DNA of 64,000 nt. It comes from Arthrobacter_J sp038199985 (GTDB taxonomy: Bacteria > Actinomycetota > Actinomycetes > Actinomycetales > Micrococcaceae). Below the pieces are notes generated by a model. That model was not told where the DNA came from and did no database searches. It was given only the letters and a program-made list of their open reading frames with translations. Of the stretch, positions 1 through 8,810 are shown piece by piece. Numbering within the stretch: the stretch's first letter is position 1; each line of letters opens with the position of its first letter. Made by a program: the position numbers and the translations under genes. The DNA lies in NCBI GenBank assembly GCA_038199985.1, contig JBBPYK010000054.1, positions 1 through 64,000 on the forward strand, written 5' to 3'.

Positions 1-1
1 C

Positions 2-604
2 CACCGCCGGCGCGGTACCGGAAAGAAAGCAGGCCCGCCCGTTCATGATGATCACGTTCGGCGGGAATTTACCGCCACTGGGCCGAACTTGTTGTGGCTC
101 ACCGACATCACCGAGCATCCCACGGCTGAGGGCAAGCTGTACCTGTGCGCGGTCAAGGACGTCTACTCCAACAGGATTGTGGGCTACTCCATCGATTCGC
201 GTATGAAAGCCGCCCTGGCCGTTGACGCGTTGAAGTCAGCGATCGGTCAACGCGACGCGCAAGGAACACTGATACACAGCGACAGAGGATCTCAATTCCG
301 GTCAAAGAAGTACGTATCCCTGATCAGCTCAGCGGGTTTGCAAGGCTCTATGGGGCGGGTTGGGGCATGTGCAGATAACGCCGCCATGGAAAGTTTCTTC
401 TCGCTGCTGCAAAAGAACGTGCTGAACCAAAAACGGTGGGAAACCCGGGAAGAACTACGTCTGGCCATCGTGGTCTGGATCGAGAAAACCTACCACCGCC
501 GACGCCGCCAACGACGGCTCGGCAAACTGACACCGATCGAGTTTGAGACAATTAACAGGACCACTCAAACGGTCCCCAAAATATCAACCCAAACTGTCAA
601 CTAA
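2..604 (+). CDS. IS3-family transposase OrfB, 5' truncated by window edge
   Basis: This is the C-terminal two thirds of an IS3-type DDE integrase, which would join the IS ends to target DNA. The frame is open to the left edge: residues before the first internal start (TTG at 89) read HDDHVRREFTATGPN, as in full-length OrfB proteins, so the gene begins outside the window and does not start at 89. The three catalytic acidic positions are visible as WLTDITEH (Asp), HSDRGSQF (Asp) and NAAMESFFSLLQ (Glu). The usual C-terminal YHRRRRQRRLGKLTPIEFE segment is present. No internal stop or frameshift is seen, so the protein may be intact. Normally OrfB is made as an OrfAB frameshift product; OrfA is not in view. 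Confidence 0.85.
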   Translation, partial: HRRRGTGKKAGPPVHDDHVRREFTATGPNLLWLTDITEHPTAEGKLYLCAVKDVYSNRIVGYSIDSRMKAALAVDALKSAIGQRDAQGTLIHSDRGSQFRSKKYVSLISSAGLQGSMGRVGACADNAAMESFFSLLQKNVLNQKRWETREELRLAIVVWIEKTYHRRRRQRRLGKLTPIEFETINRTTQTVPKISTQTVN

Positions 605-612
605 ACTTGGGT
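587..612 (+). repeat. Inverted repeat at the right end of the IS element
   Basis: ACCCAA (587-592) and TTGGGT (607-612) form a 6 bp inverted repeat with a 14-base spacer that spans the transposase stop codon. It could be a short terminator-like stem or part of the transposase-binding end of the element. Confidence 0.4.
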
Positions 613-620
613 CAGACCCC

Positions 621-1426
621 TGTGTCTCAGAGATCGACATGGTGTTTGCCTCCTCGACATGCTCAGGCAGCCCTTCGTGTTGAGATCGAAGACTGGTGGC
701 TACATTGCACAAGTCCGCTGTGACAGTTGATCGTTGTGAGTAGATGACGTCGCATCAGTTGCAGCTAGAGGATTGTACTCACCGAGCTGAGTGATGTTTG
801 TGCGCGCGTGACATGGACTAGGGAGTCCCAGCTCCATCGACGGATGCTGACGTTCACATTTACGTTGGCCTATGGTTTCCACTTCGTGGCTGCCCAAACT
901 GAGGAACTCAATTATTTAAGCCTGCCGAGGTTAGATTGTAATGGGTCAGTTCCGTGCCGGTGGTCCCTTACTGGCGTTCAGATTTTCGTTAGGTTCGTGA
1001 TCAGGCTGTGGCTCCTTCCAAGGTTTTTTAGGTTGATCCCTTGTATGTGAGCGTGTATCTCGCCCTCGCCATCCTGCAACGCACTCGACTGTTCTCCCAA
1101 TTGCAGCGGTCGTCTACACCAACCATCTTCCAGCTGCACACATAAAAGGCCATCTTCGTCAACAGCGAATCAATCCTTCGTGGAACGATGTTCGTGGTTG
1201 CGGTGATCCTCATGTGAACAGTCCGCCTGATTTTCGACGACGACCTAGGCCGGGCTGAGGGCACGGAAAAGGCCCTAGGACTTAAGGTGCTAGAAATCGC
1301 GCACTGAGTTGTGCTGTTTAGGCTCATTGGCTGGCGGCATATCCGTCTAACAGCCTGATAGACGCCACTACTTCGAACCGGGTCCCGCCCCCTCGCGCTA
1401 CGGAACTACGGGGCTGAAACGCACAA
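621..1426. other. Region without a convincing gene beside the IS element
   Basis: Open frames here (for example 808-1050 plus, 1028-1327 minus) have unnatural composition and no recognisable family. A 26-codon stretch ending at a stop at 1305-1307 (residues IFDDDLGRAEGTEKALGL onward) has protein-like composition but is closed upstream by a stop within about 20 bases, so it may be the remnant of a decayed gene. The region most resembles decaying DNA next to an insertion sequence. Confidence 0.5.
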
Positions 1427-1471
1427 CGGGCGGACACCGTCGACCACGAAGAAGTCGATGGTGTCCGCCCG
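1427..1471 (-). terminator. Strong hairpin terminator downstream of the PspA gene
   Basis: CGGGCGGACACC-GTCGAC at 1427-1444 pairs almost perfectly with 1454-1471, leaving a 9-base loop. On the minus strand it lies 24 bases after the PspA stop and is followed by TTGTGCGTTT, a weak U-rich tail. It probably ends transcription of the TPM/PspA pair. Confidence 0.7.
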
Positions 1472-1494
1472 TTATGGCGGGACTAGCTACACAA

Positions 1495-2259
1495 TCAGTC
1501 GGTGGTGGAACCTGTTCCCTGGCCGATTGACGTCTGCTGTGAATCCGAACTTCCGGATTTAAGAGCCGCGAGTCGGGCTTCCACCTCAGTCTGCTCACCG
1601 AGATCTTCCAGGCTCTCAAACTGAGCGTCCAGACTGGATGCGTTCAGCTCTGCCTGCCCAAGCACGCGGGCCCCTTCACGGCGGATCTTTTCCTCGAAAC
1701 GGCCGACCTCGGATGTGGGGCTCATGAAATCGAGGCTCTTGACAGCGTCTTGAACCTGAGTCTGCGCGTCCGCAGTGCGGGAACGGGCAACGAGTTCATC
1801 GCGCTTGCGGCTGAGCTCGTTGAGCTTCTCGTTCATCTTGTTGAGGCCGTCCTTGAGCTTTTCGACGATCTCCGTCTGCGACGCGATCGTTGGCTCTGCT
1901 CCTTTGGCCTCATTCTCTGACGCAATCTGCCGCTGGATGGCAACCTTTGCTAGATTGTCGAATTTTGCGGCATCTGTCGCGTCCCCGGTTGATCGGTATT
2001 CGTCGGCCTTGCGGGAGGCTGCGAGCGCTTTGTTACCCCATTTCCGGGCGTCTTCCTGATCCTCGTTGTAATCATCCTGGAGCATCCGCAGGTTTCCGAT
2101 GGTCTGTGCGACAGCGCTCTCGGCCTCAGCGATGTTGTTGGAGTAGTCGCGGACCATCTGGTCGAGCATCTTCTGCGGATCCTCAGCCTGGTCCAGCACC
2201 GAGTTGATGTTTGCTTTGGCAAGTTGGGCGATGCGACCGAAAATTGACTGCTTTACCAT
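1495..2259 (-). CDS. pspA: PspA/IM30 (Vipp1) family membrane stress protein
   Basis: A 254-residue PspA/IM30 protein, the usual length. It opens with the amphipathic membrane-binding helix (MVKQSIFGRIAQLAKANINSV), followed by DPQKMLDQMVRDY, the typical family start, then a nearly unbroken coiled coil to about residue 220 and a polar Ser/Gln/Gly-rich tail. Such proteins polymerise on the inner face of the membrane and stabilise it under envelope stress. The start has an AAAGG ribosome-binding site. It lies 65 bases downstream of the TPM-domain gene on the same strand, a pairing seen in other bacteria, so the two are probably co-transcribed and act together on the membrane. A dedicated PspB/PspC or ClgR-type regulator is not in view. 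Confidence 0.93.
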   Translation of the reverse strand: MVKQSIFGRIAQLAKANINSVLDQAEDPQKMLDQMVRDYSNNIAEAESAVAQTIGNLRMLQDDYNEDQEDARKWGNKALAASRKADEYRSTGDATDAAKFDNLAKVAIQRQIASENEAKGAEPTIASQTEIVEKLKDGLNKMNEKLNELSRKRDELVARSRTADAQTQVQDAVKSLDFMSPTSEVGRFEEKIRREGARVLGQAELNASSLDAQFESLEDLGEQTEVEARLAALKSGSSDSQQTSIGQGTGSTTD

Positions 2260-2324
2260 TGGGTAGCCTTTCTGTGGTTCTGACTTTATTGACCTGATGA
2301 AAACTGTCGGGGCGCTTCCGTCGT

Positions 2325-4382
2325 TTAGAAGCTGCCGCCGGAGGAATCGAATCCGCCGAATCCGCCCCCGCCAAATCCTCCACCTCCGCCGAACATATCG
2401 CCGCCGCCCCCGCCACCGAACATGCCGCCCCCGCCGTCGCCGTCGAGAATCTGGCCGAGGAGGATCCCGCCCAGTAGCGCGCCGCCGAGCCCACCTCCAC
2501 CACCACGACGTCGTCCGCCGTACATGCCACCACCGTATCCACCGGAGCTCATGCCAAAACCTTCCACGTCTTCCTGAGCACGCTGAGCAGCCTGCTGCGC
2601 GAGCGCGTTCGATTGTTGGGCGTGGGAGAGTGCCGCGACTGGATCGGTGGATTGGATCTGCATCGCGTAGTCGAGGTTGCGCTCGGCCTCGGCTAGCCGT
2701 GTACGGGCCTCGCTGCCTACTCCACCGCGACGAGCACGGATATAGTCAGATGTCCCCGAGATCTGAGCCTGGGCGGACATAAGCGAGTGCTGGAGCGATT
2801 CGCGTGCGCGGCGGGCTCTGTTCTGCTCATCGCTGATCCCAGTCAGCGACTCGTCGAGTTGACTGTGTGCATGCTCAACTCGCTGCAGAAGAGCATTGGG
2901 GTCGATCTTTCCCGACTGAACTTCATCGGATACGGTCTCCAGAGCAGACTGGACAACTGCAACTTGGCCGGTCAGCTCTGGATGTTGACCGCTCTGGATC
3001 ATGGCTCGAGCCTGCTCCAGGTCCTGTGACGCTGCAGCGACTGCGTCCTTCATCTCCTGCCGTGCGGTAGCCAAGCCATCCGCAGTTTTCTGTACTGCTT
3101 CGATGAGGATGTCGGCTTGATGGGTGCTTTCCTCGGCCGCGCGAACAGCGAGCACCGCTGTTGCAGTGTCTCCGGCGTTGAGCTTCTCCTGTGCGTTCTG
3201 AGCAGCTGTCTCAACGAAGTCGAGTCGCTCAGCGGCCTCTTCCACATTGTCGTTGATCTGAGTCAGGGCAGAGTCCTCATACTCAAGGTGCAGTGCATGG
3301 AGAGTTGATTCAGCCTTGGCCAGACGGCCGCGAGTCTCGTTGGCCGCAGCAAGAGCAGAGCTGAGGGCTTCAGGGGCATTTCGCTCAAGCTCGCGCAGCT
3401 TGTCGAAGTCTTCTTTGTGTTCCTGGAGCGAACTGCTGACAGACTCACAACGGCGGATGATGTCGCCGAGCCAGGTACGCTGCTCCTCCTCAGTATCAGG
3501 AATAGTGTCATCCAGCTGCTGCTGTAGTTTGAAGGACTCCATCATGTGGTTCTTCGCTGCGGCAATGTCGTCGGCGAAGGGCTTGACTGTTTCTTGGCCG
3601 TACTGTGCCTCCGCGAAGCCGAGTTCCTGCTCACTGGATTTGATGGCATTGTCTGCGCCGATGAGGAGGCTGCCTGCCCGGAGCCTAAGATCCTTAACGG
3701 ACAATGCGTCCAGTGGATCGATCGGTGCACCGTCTTGGCCTCGCTGGATCCTGTATTCCGGACCGGAGCTCTTGCGCTTGACGGAGCGGTTGTAGAAGTA
3801 GAACCCGGCGATGCCAATCACTACCAGCGCTCCCACGAGTAGCACTGGCCCAAAGAACGAACCCCCTGAGGACGGAGTGCCATCACCACCGTCAGCTATG
3901 TCCGCCAGGGCCGACGTTGCGCCGGTTGCGGCCGCAGCCCACTCCTCTGACGAGATCGATTCCTGCCCGAGCAGGGGATCGAGAGCGGACTGCTTGATGT
4001 TATCGCGCTGTTCTGGGGTGATGTTTCCAGCGTTACTGGTTCCGATCTCTAATTGACGGTCTTCCACCGCTACGGCCAGAAGCGCTTCTTCGGACCCCAG
4101 ATCATTCAGCTCCGCGGTTTGATCCACCCAGGCCTCGGCGCCACCCGAATCAGTAAACGTATCTATATAGGACACATACAGCGTGTACCCCGAGTCTTGC
4201 TGCAGCTGCGCAATGGCTGATTCGACGGAGCCCAAAGTGCCGCCGAGCGCGTCGACATCGTCAACGACAAACTGCCCGGGCGGAAACTCCACTGGTGGCT
4301 CGGCTTGGGCGGCAGCCGCGGGTAAGCTCAAAAGCAGTCCCAGACCCACCGCAGTTGCCCACCGTGTCGTCATTGATCGCAT
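2325..4382 (-). CDS. Secreted TPM-domain protein with membrane anchor, coiled coil and Gly-rich tail
   Basis: A 685-residue exported membrane protein. A signal peptide (about residues 1-27, ending AAAAQAEP) is followed by a TPM domain (about 30-165; VDDVDALGGTL, EEALLAVAVEDRQLEI), the fold named for TLP18.3, Psb32 and MOLO-1. A transmembrane helix comes next (about 178-198, GPVLLVGALVVIGIAGFYFY). A long Gln/Glu/Ala-rich helical region (about 230-600) should be cytoplasmic, and the extreme C terminus is almost pure Gly with Met/Phe, ending GGFDSSGGSF, as in YgcG-type proteins. ATG at 4382 has a GAAGGA ribosome-binding site. It heads the unit that includes PspA, so a role in membrane or envelope homeostasis is inferred; the biochemical function is unknown. 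Confidence 0.85.
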   Translation of the reverse strand: MRSMTTRWATAVGLGLLLSLPAAAAQAEPPVEFPPGQFVVDDVDALGGTLGSVESAIAQLQQDSGYTLYVSYIDTFTDSGGAEAWVDQTAELNDLGSEEALLAVAVEDRQLEIGTSNAGNITPEQRDNIKQSALDPLLGQESISSEEWAAAATGATSALADIADGGDGTPSSGGSFFGPVLLVGALVVIGIAGFYFYNRSVKRKSSGPEYRIQRGQDGAPIDPLDALSVKDLRLRAGSLLIGADNAIKSSEQELGFAEAQYGQETVKPFADDIAAAKNHMMESFKLQQQLDDTIPDTEEEQRTWLGDIIRRCESVSSSLQEHKEDFDKLRELERNAPEALSSALAAANETRGRLAKAESTLHALHLEYEDSALTQINDNVEEAAERLDFVETAAQNAQEKLNAGDTATAVLAVRAAEESTHQADILIEAVQKTADGLATARQEMKDAVAAASQDLEQARAMIQSGQHPELTGQVAVVQSALETVSDEVQSGKIDPNALLQRVEHAHSQLDESLTGISDEQNRARRARESLQHSLMSAQAQISGTSDYIRARRGGVGSEARTRLAEAERNLDYAMQIQSTDPVAALSHAQQSNALAQQAAQRAQEDVEGFGMSSGGYGGGMYGGRRRGGGGGLGGALLGGILLGQILDGDGGGGMFGGGGGGDMFGGGGGFGGGGFGGFDSSGGSF

Positions 4383-4636
4383 GTAGAATCCTTCAGCGTT
4401 GTGGGGCGGGGAACAGTTTAGAGTCTATGGCTAGGCGCCAGTGCCAGTCCACCGCTTAGCTACCCTCACAACGCCGTTCTCATGCATAGCGTTCCTGGTC
4501 TTGGAGCGTCATCGGCGCCATTTGATGGCGACATTGAATTATGGGGCGAGCATCCAGCGAAGTCCCAGCTTTCCTTCGCGCGCCCACCAGCTATCGATGG
4601 CAGACTGGCTCGCAGAACAGTGAAAGGAATACAGGC

Positions 4637-6073
4637 ATGACAGAGAACGACGGCGATACTGGCTGGAACTCCAGATCCACCGATGACGGTGCAGCTTTCC
4701 ACGGCGAGTCGGGCAGAAGCCAGGTCCCGCCTCGTCCGCAGCTTCCGCCGGCTTCTGCAGACGGCTCCGATAGCAGCTCTCCACGTCCAGTGGATTATCG
4801 CTCAGAGCCCGATCAGTTTGGCTCGCAGGCCTCAGCAGCGCCGCCAGCTGCTGTCTCGCAGCGGCATCCGGTGAAGGGGCGGGCCCGGTTCGGAGCCGGG
4901 ACTCTCGTTGTCGGGATGATCGTGGCAGGGTTGGCGGGCGGTGGGGTGGCCATTGGTTATGATTTGTCCACGGATGGCCAGCAGACTGTGCCCGTCGCCA
5001 GAGGCGGGCAGGAGTCCGTGGTCATCAACGACCCCAACAACGTGACACCTGTGACGGCAGCGGCAAAGAAGGCCGCGCCGAGCGTGGTCACCATCTCAGC
5101 CATGGGGCAAAGTTCTGGAGGCTCAGGGTCGGGAATCATTCTCGATCGAGAAGGTCACATCCTGACCAATAATCACGTGGCTACCGTCGGTGGACAGGTC
5201 AATGACGCCAAAATTGAGGTCAGACTCAGCAACGGCTCGGTCCACTCTGCCAAACTTATTGGCCTCGACCCTCTTTCGGACCTGGCTGTGCTGAAAATCG
5301 ATGCACCGGATCTGGTCCCTGCCGCCATTGGCAACTCAGATGAGCTCAATGTCGGGGACACTGCAGTTGCTATCGGAGCGCCATTAGGACTCAGCGGTAC
5401 GGTCACGGATGGCATAGTCTCAACTGTGGATCGCACCATTTCTGTAGCCTCCTCCGCGGTTCCAAAGGATCAGTCGGACACCACCGAGGGGGAGGGCGAC
5501 GGCGGTGATTGGCGCTTCGCTCCACCAGAGGGCAGCAAAGATCAGCAGCCAGCGGAACAGGGCACCATCTTGCTCAACGTCATCCAGACTGACGCTGCGA
5601 TCAACCATGGCAATTCCGGTGGCGCACTGGTGAACTCGGAGGGCGAGGTTATTGGCGTCAACGTCGCGATTGCTGGCGCCGACGAAAATAGCGGCAATAT
5701 CGGCGTCGGGTTCTCTATCCCGATCAACTATGCGCACCGCGTGGCTGAGGAATTGATCGGTAACGGAGAGGCGACGCATGGTCGTCTCGGGGTAACAGTC
5801 CGTCCGCATCCCGCTCAGGGAGCGGGCGAGCAGACGACGTTCTCTGTTGGCGCGCAGATCGGGGAAGTGACGCCGGATTCCCCCGCTGCAAAGGCAGGGT
5901 TGAAGTCAGGTGACGTTGTTACCGCGTTCGATGGCGAGAGTATTGAAGATGCTAGAGAGCTGACCGCAGTTGTCCGCGAACAGGCTGCGGACTCAACCGT
6001 GTCGTTGACATTCACCCGCGATGGTCAAGCAGAGACCGTTGACATCACTGTCGGCTCTCTGAACAACGGCTGA
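4637..6073 (+). CDS. htrA: Membrane-anchored HtrA/DegP-type serine protease with one PDZ domain
   Basis: A 478-residue trypsin-like protease for extracytoplasmic quality control. A long polar, Pro/Ser-rich cytoplasmic N terminus (1-80) leads to one transmembrane helix (about 86-108), then the protease domain with catalytic His180 (LTNNHV), Asp215 (LSDLAVLKI) and Ser327 (GNSGGALV), and a C-terminal PDZ domain (about 384-475). Between Asp and Ser there is an acidic, low-complexity insert of about 30 residues (276-308) at the regulatory-loop position. ATG 4637 was chosen because it follows a GAAAGGAAT ribosome-binding site; a frame extension upstream to 4541 lacks one. The gene is divergent from the TPM/PspA pair across 254 bases, consistent with a shared envelope-stress theme. 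Confidence 0.92.
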   Translation: MTENDGDTGWNSRSTDDGAAFHGESGRSQVPPRPQLPPASADGSDSSSPRPVDYRSEPDQFGSQASAAPPAAVSQRHPVKGRARFGAGTLVVGMIVAGLAGGGVAIGYDLSTDGQQTVPVARGGQESVVINDPNNVTPVTAAAKKAAPSVVTISAMGQSSGGSGSGIILDREGHILTNNHVATVGGQVNDAKIEVRLSNGSVHSAKLIGLDPLSDLAVLKIDAPDLVPAAIGNSDELNVGDTAVAIGAPLGLSGTVTDGIVSTVDRTISVASSAVPKDQSDTTEGEGDGGDWRFAPPEGSKDQQPAEQGTILLNVIQTDAAINHGNSGGALVNSEGEVIGVNVAIAGADENSGNIGVGFSIPINYAHRVAEELIGNGEATHGRLGVTVRPHPAQGAGEQTTFSVGAQIGEVTPDSPAAKAGLKSGDVVTAFDGESIEDARELTAVVREQAADSTVSLTFTRDGQAETVDITVGSLNNG

Positions 6074-6186
6074 CTTGGATCGCGTGCTCCCAAACTGTCG
6101 GTCTGGGCGCCTCCGGGGACGTCATTGTGGTTAGCTAGGAGTAAGACCTGCTGGTCGAACCAGCGACGACAGCGCGAAAGGCAATA

Positions 6187-7023
6187 ATGCATACGGCAGC
6201 AGAGGAACCGTTGAATATCGTGGTTCTGGTCAAACACGTGCCGGACGCACAGTTTGATCGCCACTTGACTGGCGAGAACCATACGGTGGACCGGTCCGAG
6301 AGCATCCTGTCGGAGCTCGATGAGTACGCGTTGGAGGCTGCGCTTCAGCTCGTGGAGGCTGCCTCGGGAGATGCCTCGGTGCATAAGGTCACGGCTCTTA
6401 CCATGGGTCCGGACGCTGCGGTCAATGCGGTTAAGAAGTCGTTGCAGATCGGAGCGCATGAAGGGGTCCATCTGAACGATCCTGCTCTCGCGGGCTCCGA
6501 TGCGGCCGGGACATCTCTTGCCCTGGCGGCGGCAGTGCGCCACATTGGCGGCGACGACGGTGTGGATCTCGTCATCACTGGAATGGCCTCGACGGAAGGG
6601 GAAACGTCCCTGGTTCCCGCACAGCTGGCGGAGCGCCTCGATTTGCCTCAGGTCACGTTCGTGTCCGCGGTTGAACTTAGCTACGACGGCGAGGCTCCTG
6701 TTCTTCACGCGCAGCGCGAAGGTGCCACTCACGCGGACACGATCGAGTCCTCGCTACCAGCGCTTGTATCAGTAACAGACCAGATCAACGAGCCCCGCTA
6801 TCCCAATTTCAAGGGGATCATGGCGGCAAAGAAGAAGCCCTTGCACACGTTGTCTTTGGCAGATATCGGGGTCCATGAATCTGCCGTGGGCGCCACGGGT
6901 GCTTGGACAACCGTTGACGCAGCGGATCCGCGGCCTCCCCGCGGTCAGGGCGTCGTTATCACAGACGAAGGCGACGCTGGAGTTCAGTTGGTTGACTTCT
7001 TGACCACGCAGAAACTGCTCTAA
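6187..7023 (+). CDS. etfB: Electron transfer flavoprotein, beta subunit (FixA/EtfB)
   Basis: A 278-residue ETF beta subunit. It starts LNIVVLVKHVPD, has LDEYALEAALQL and the nucleotide-binding stretch GMASTEGETSLVPAQLAERL, and ends in the C-terminal arm (PRYPNFKGIMAAKKKPL) that wraps the alpha subunit. With EtfA it accepts electrons from acyl-CoA and similar dehydrogenases and delivers them to the quinone pool or, in the Fix branch, elsewhere. The start has a GCGAAAGG ribosome-binding site. A small stem (6150-6164) sits in the leader. The alpha gene follows after 58 bases; no ETF:quinone oxidoreductase or acyl-CoA dehydrogenase is nearby. Confidence 0.95.
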   Translation: MHTAAEEPLNIVVLVKHVPDAQFDRHLTGENHTVDRSESILSELDEYALEAALQLVEAASGDASVHKVTALTMGPDAAVNAVKKSLQIGAHEGVHLNDPALAGSDAAGTSLALAAAVRHIGGDDGVDLVITGMASTEGETSLVPAQLAERLDLPQVTFVSAVELSYDGEAPVLHAQREGATHADTIESSLPALVSVTDQINEPRYPNFKGIMAAKKKPLHTLSLADIGVHESAVGATGAWTTVDAADPRPPRGQGVVITDEGDAGVQLVDFLTTQKLL

Positions 7024-7081
7024 TAACCCTCCCCATCACCGGCCGTCCGGTCCGGAGTATCGACGTAAAGGAGTACGGAGC

Positions 7082-8038
7082 ATGGCGTCCGTCCTGGTAT
7101 ATCTTGATCACCCCGTTGTTCCTCTGGCCAAAGCCAGTCGGGAACTGCTGACCATTGCTGCGACCATAGGTGAGCCGGCTGTCGCTGTCGGTGTTGATGC
7201 ACTGGAGGACGGCGTTGCCCAGGCGCTAGGGGAGTACGGGGTGCAGCAGATCTATGTTCCGGAGAACTCTGATCTGGACAAGTATCTCATTGCTCCCAAG
7301 GCGGTCTTCTTGGCCGATGTGGTACACCAAACATCGCCGTCAGCCGTTCTCTTGGACAACGGGTTTGAAAGCAAAGAAATCGCGGGTCGACTCGGAGTTA
7401 AACTGTCCTCAGGCGTCATTACTGACGTTGTGAGTGTCGGGGAGGACCTCACTGTTACGAAGTTGGATCTGGCCGGCTCATATACCGTCGCGGCGAGAGT
7501 AACTCATGGAATCCCTGTACTGACCGTTAAACCCAATAGTGCTGAACCGCGAACAGTATCGAAGCCGATTGTGCCGGAACAGGTGAAGGTCGGGGCCGTG
7601 GATGTCAGTGCAGTCAGCGCGGCCAGGATCACTGGCCGCCAGGACAAGAAAGCCAGTACACGTCCGTCGTTGACCGAGGCACGGGTTATTGTATCCGGCG
7701 GCCGCGGCACCAATGGTGATTTCAGTGCGGTCGAAGCCCTCGCTGATGCTCTGGGTGGTGCTGTAGGGGCCTCCCGTGCTGCCACGGATGCGGGATGGAT
7801 TGAGCATTCAGCTCAGGTAGGACAGACGGGTCAGACAGTCTCCCCGCAGTTGTATATCTCTGCGGGGATCTCGGGTGCCATCCAGCAGAAAGCCGGGATG
7901 CAGACCTCGAAGGTCATCGTTGCTGTCAATAAGGATGCAGACTCGCCCATTTTTGAGATCGCTGATTTTGGCATTATTGGGGACCTGTTCAAAGTCCTGC
8001 CGCAGGCTACGGAAGAGATCCAGAAGCGGCAGAGCTAG
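7082..8038 (+). CDS. etfA: Electron transfer flavoprotein, alpha subunit (FixB/EtfA)
   Basis: A 318-residue ETF alpha subunit of normal length. The N-terminal domain is followed by the FAD-binding C-terminal domain with SGGRGTNG, the segment from QLYISAGISGAIQQKAGM, SKVIVAVNKD and DSPIFEIADFGIIGDLFKVLP, all hallmark EtfA motifs. It binds FAD and forms the heterodimer with the product of the preceding gene. ATG 7082 is preceded by AAAGGAG. The PIG-L-type gene begins two bases after the stop, so the three genes look like one operon. Confidence 0.95.
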   Translation: MASVLVYLDHPVVPLAKASRELLTIAATIGEPAVAVGVDALEDGVAQALGEYGVQQIYVPENSDLDKYLIAPKAVFLADVVHQTSPSAVLLDNGFESKEIAGRLGVKLSSGVITDVVSVGEDLTVTKLDLAGSYTVAARVTHGIPVLTVKPNSAEPRTVSKPIVPEQVKVGAVDVSAVSAARITGRQDKKASTRPSLTEARVIVSGGRGTNGDFSAVEALADALGGAVGASRAATDAGWIEHSAQVGQTGQTVSPQLYISAGISGAIQQKAGMQTSKVIVAVNKDADSPIFEIADFGIIGDLFKVLPQATEEIQKRQS

Positions 8039-8039
8039 A

Positions 8040-8804
8040 GTGTCGGTCACACAGACTCCGGCGGGAGACGGAGTACATCCGCGTCGTGTGCTCTGTTTCG
8101 GAGCTCATCCAGACGATATCGATTTTGGGGCCGCTGGCACTGTAGCTGGTTGGGCGGCGGCCGGTGCGGTCGTGACTTACTGCATCATGACCAGTGGAGA
8201 CGCCGGTGGGTTCGACGACGCCCACAGGCCAGACATAGTGGACATGCGTAGCGCAGAGCAAGAGGCAGCGGCGTCACTTGTGGGTGTCCAGGACATCCGC
8301 TGGCTGGGTTATCGAGATGGCTATCTTCAGGCGGATCATGAGTTGATTTGCGACGTTGTCCGGGTCATGCGCGAGGTCCGCCCGGATGTCGTGGTAGCTA
8401 TGCACCCTGAACGTAGCTGGGACCGGTTGCAGAAGAGCCATCCCGATCATTTGGCGTGTGGGGAGGCGGTAACTCGTGCGGTATACCCGGCTGTGGAGAA
8501 CCCCTTTGCCTATCCGGAGCTTGCGGAAGCGGGGTTGGAGGCGTTCAAGGTTGCCTGGTTGTGGTTCTACGGGGCGCCCCTAGAGCGTGAGAACCACTTC
8601 GTGGATATTTCGTCTCACGTTGATGAAAAGCTCGCCGCTATTCGTATCCACTCGAGTCAGCACCCTGACCCGTCGGCAATGGAGTCCACGGTGCGGTCCA
8701 TCTTGCAGGGAAATTCGGTTCGCGGAGGTCTCAGAGAAGGCAGTAGCGCCGAGGCGTTTCACGTAGTTGGCGTGAACACCCCGGCAACTTTTGCGGGCTT
8801 CTAG
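8040..8804 (+). CDS. PIG-L/LmbE family deacetylase
   Basis: A 254-residue zinc deacetylase of the PIG-L family, which removes acetyl groups from N-acetylglucosaminyl or related amino-sugar conjugates. The metal and catalytic motif is GAHPDDIDFG near residue 21, with a second metal-ligand motif SHPDHLACGEAV about residue 140. GTG 8040, one base after the etfA stop, gives the expected N terminus; the longer open frame overlaps etfA and is spurious. It is shorter than MshB or Mca of the mycothiol pathway (about 290-300 residues), so the substrate cannot be named. The tight link to the ETF genes is noteworthy because no shared pathway is established. Confidence 0.85.
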   Translation: MSVTQTPAGDGVHPRRVLCFGAHPDDIDFGAAGTVAGWAAAGAVVTYCIMTSGDAGGFDDAHRPDIVDMRSAEQEAAASLVGVQDIRWLGYRDGYLQADHELICDVVRVMREVRPDVVVAMHPERSWDRLQKSHPDHLACGEAVTRAVYPAVENPFAYPELAEAGLEAFKVAWLWFYGAPLERENHFVDISSHVDEKLAAIRIHSSQHPDPSAMESTVRSILQGNSVRGGLREGSSAEAFHVVGVNTPATFAGF

Positions 8805-8810
8805 GTTTCC

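Larger units (their letters stand above)
1..620 (+). mobile_element. IS3-family insertion sequence, 3' part, cut by window edge
   Basis: Most of this stretch is the transposase OrfB coding region. The non-coding tail after its stop ends in a GTCAGACCCC block at about 611-620, which looks like the terminal inverted repeat of an IS3-type element. The left end, OrfA and any target duplication lie outside the window, so the exact right boundary near 620 is an estimate. Confidence 0.7.

Noticed and set aside
348..551. Minus-strand open frame within the transposase gene
   Set aside because: It lies wholly inside the transposase coding region, has no recognisable family and Arg/Ser-rich composition typical of a shadow frame.
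808..1050. 80-codon open frame beside the IS element
   Set aside because: No ribosome-binding site, no family resemblance and irregular composition; treated as non-coding.
2297..2782. 161-codon Arg/Pro-rich frame opposite the Gly-rich tail of the TPM protein
   Set aside because: Gly-rich codons read backwards give Arg/Pro-rich shadow frames; there is no start signal.
6150..6164. Small stem GCTGGT-CGA-ACCAGC in the etfB leader
   Set aside because: Six base pairs with a three-base loop is too small to claim a riboswitch or attenuator; may be chance.
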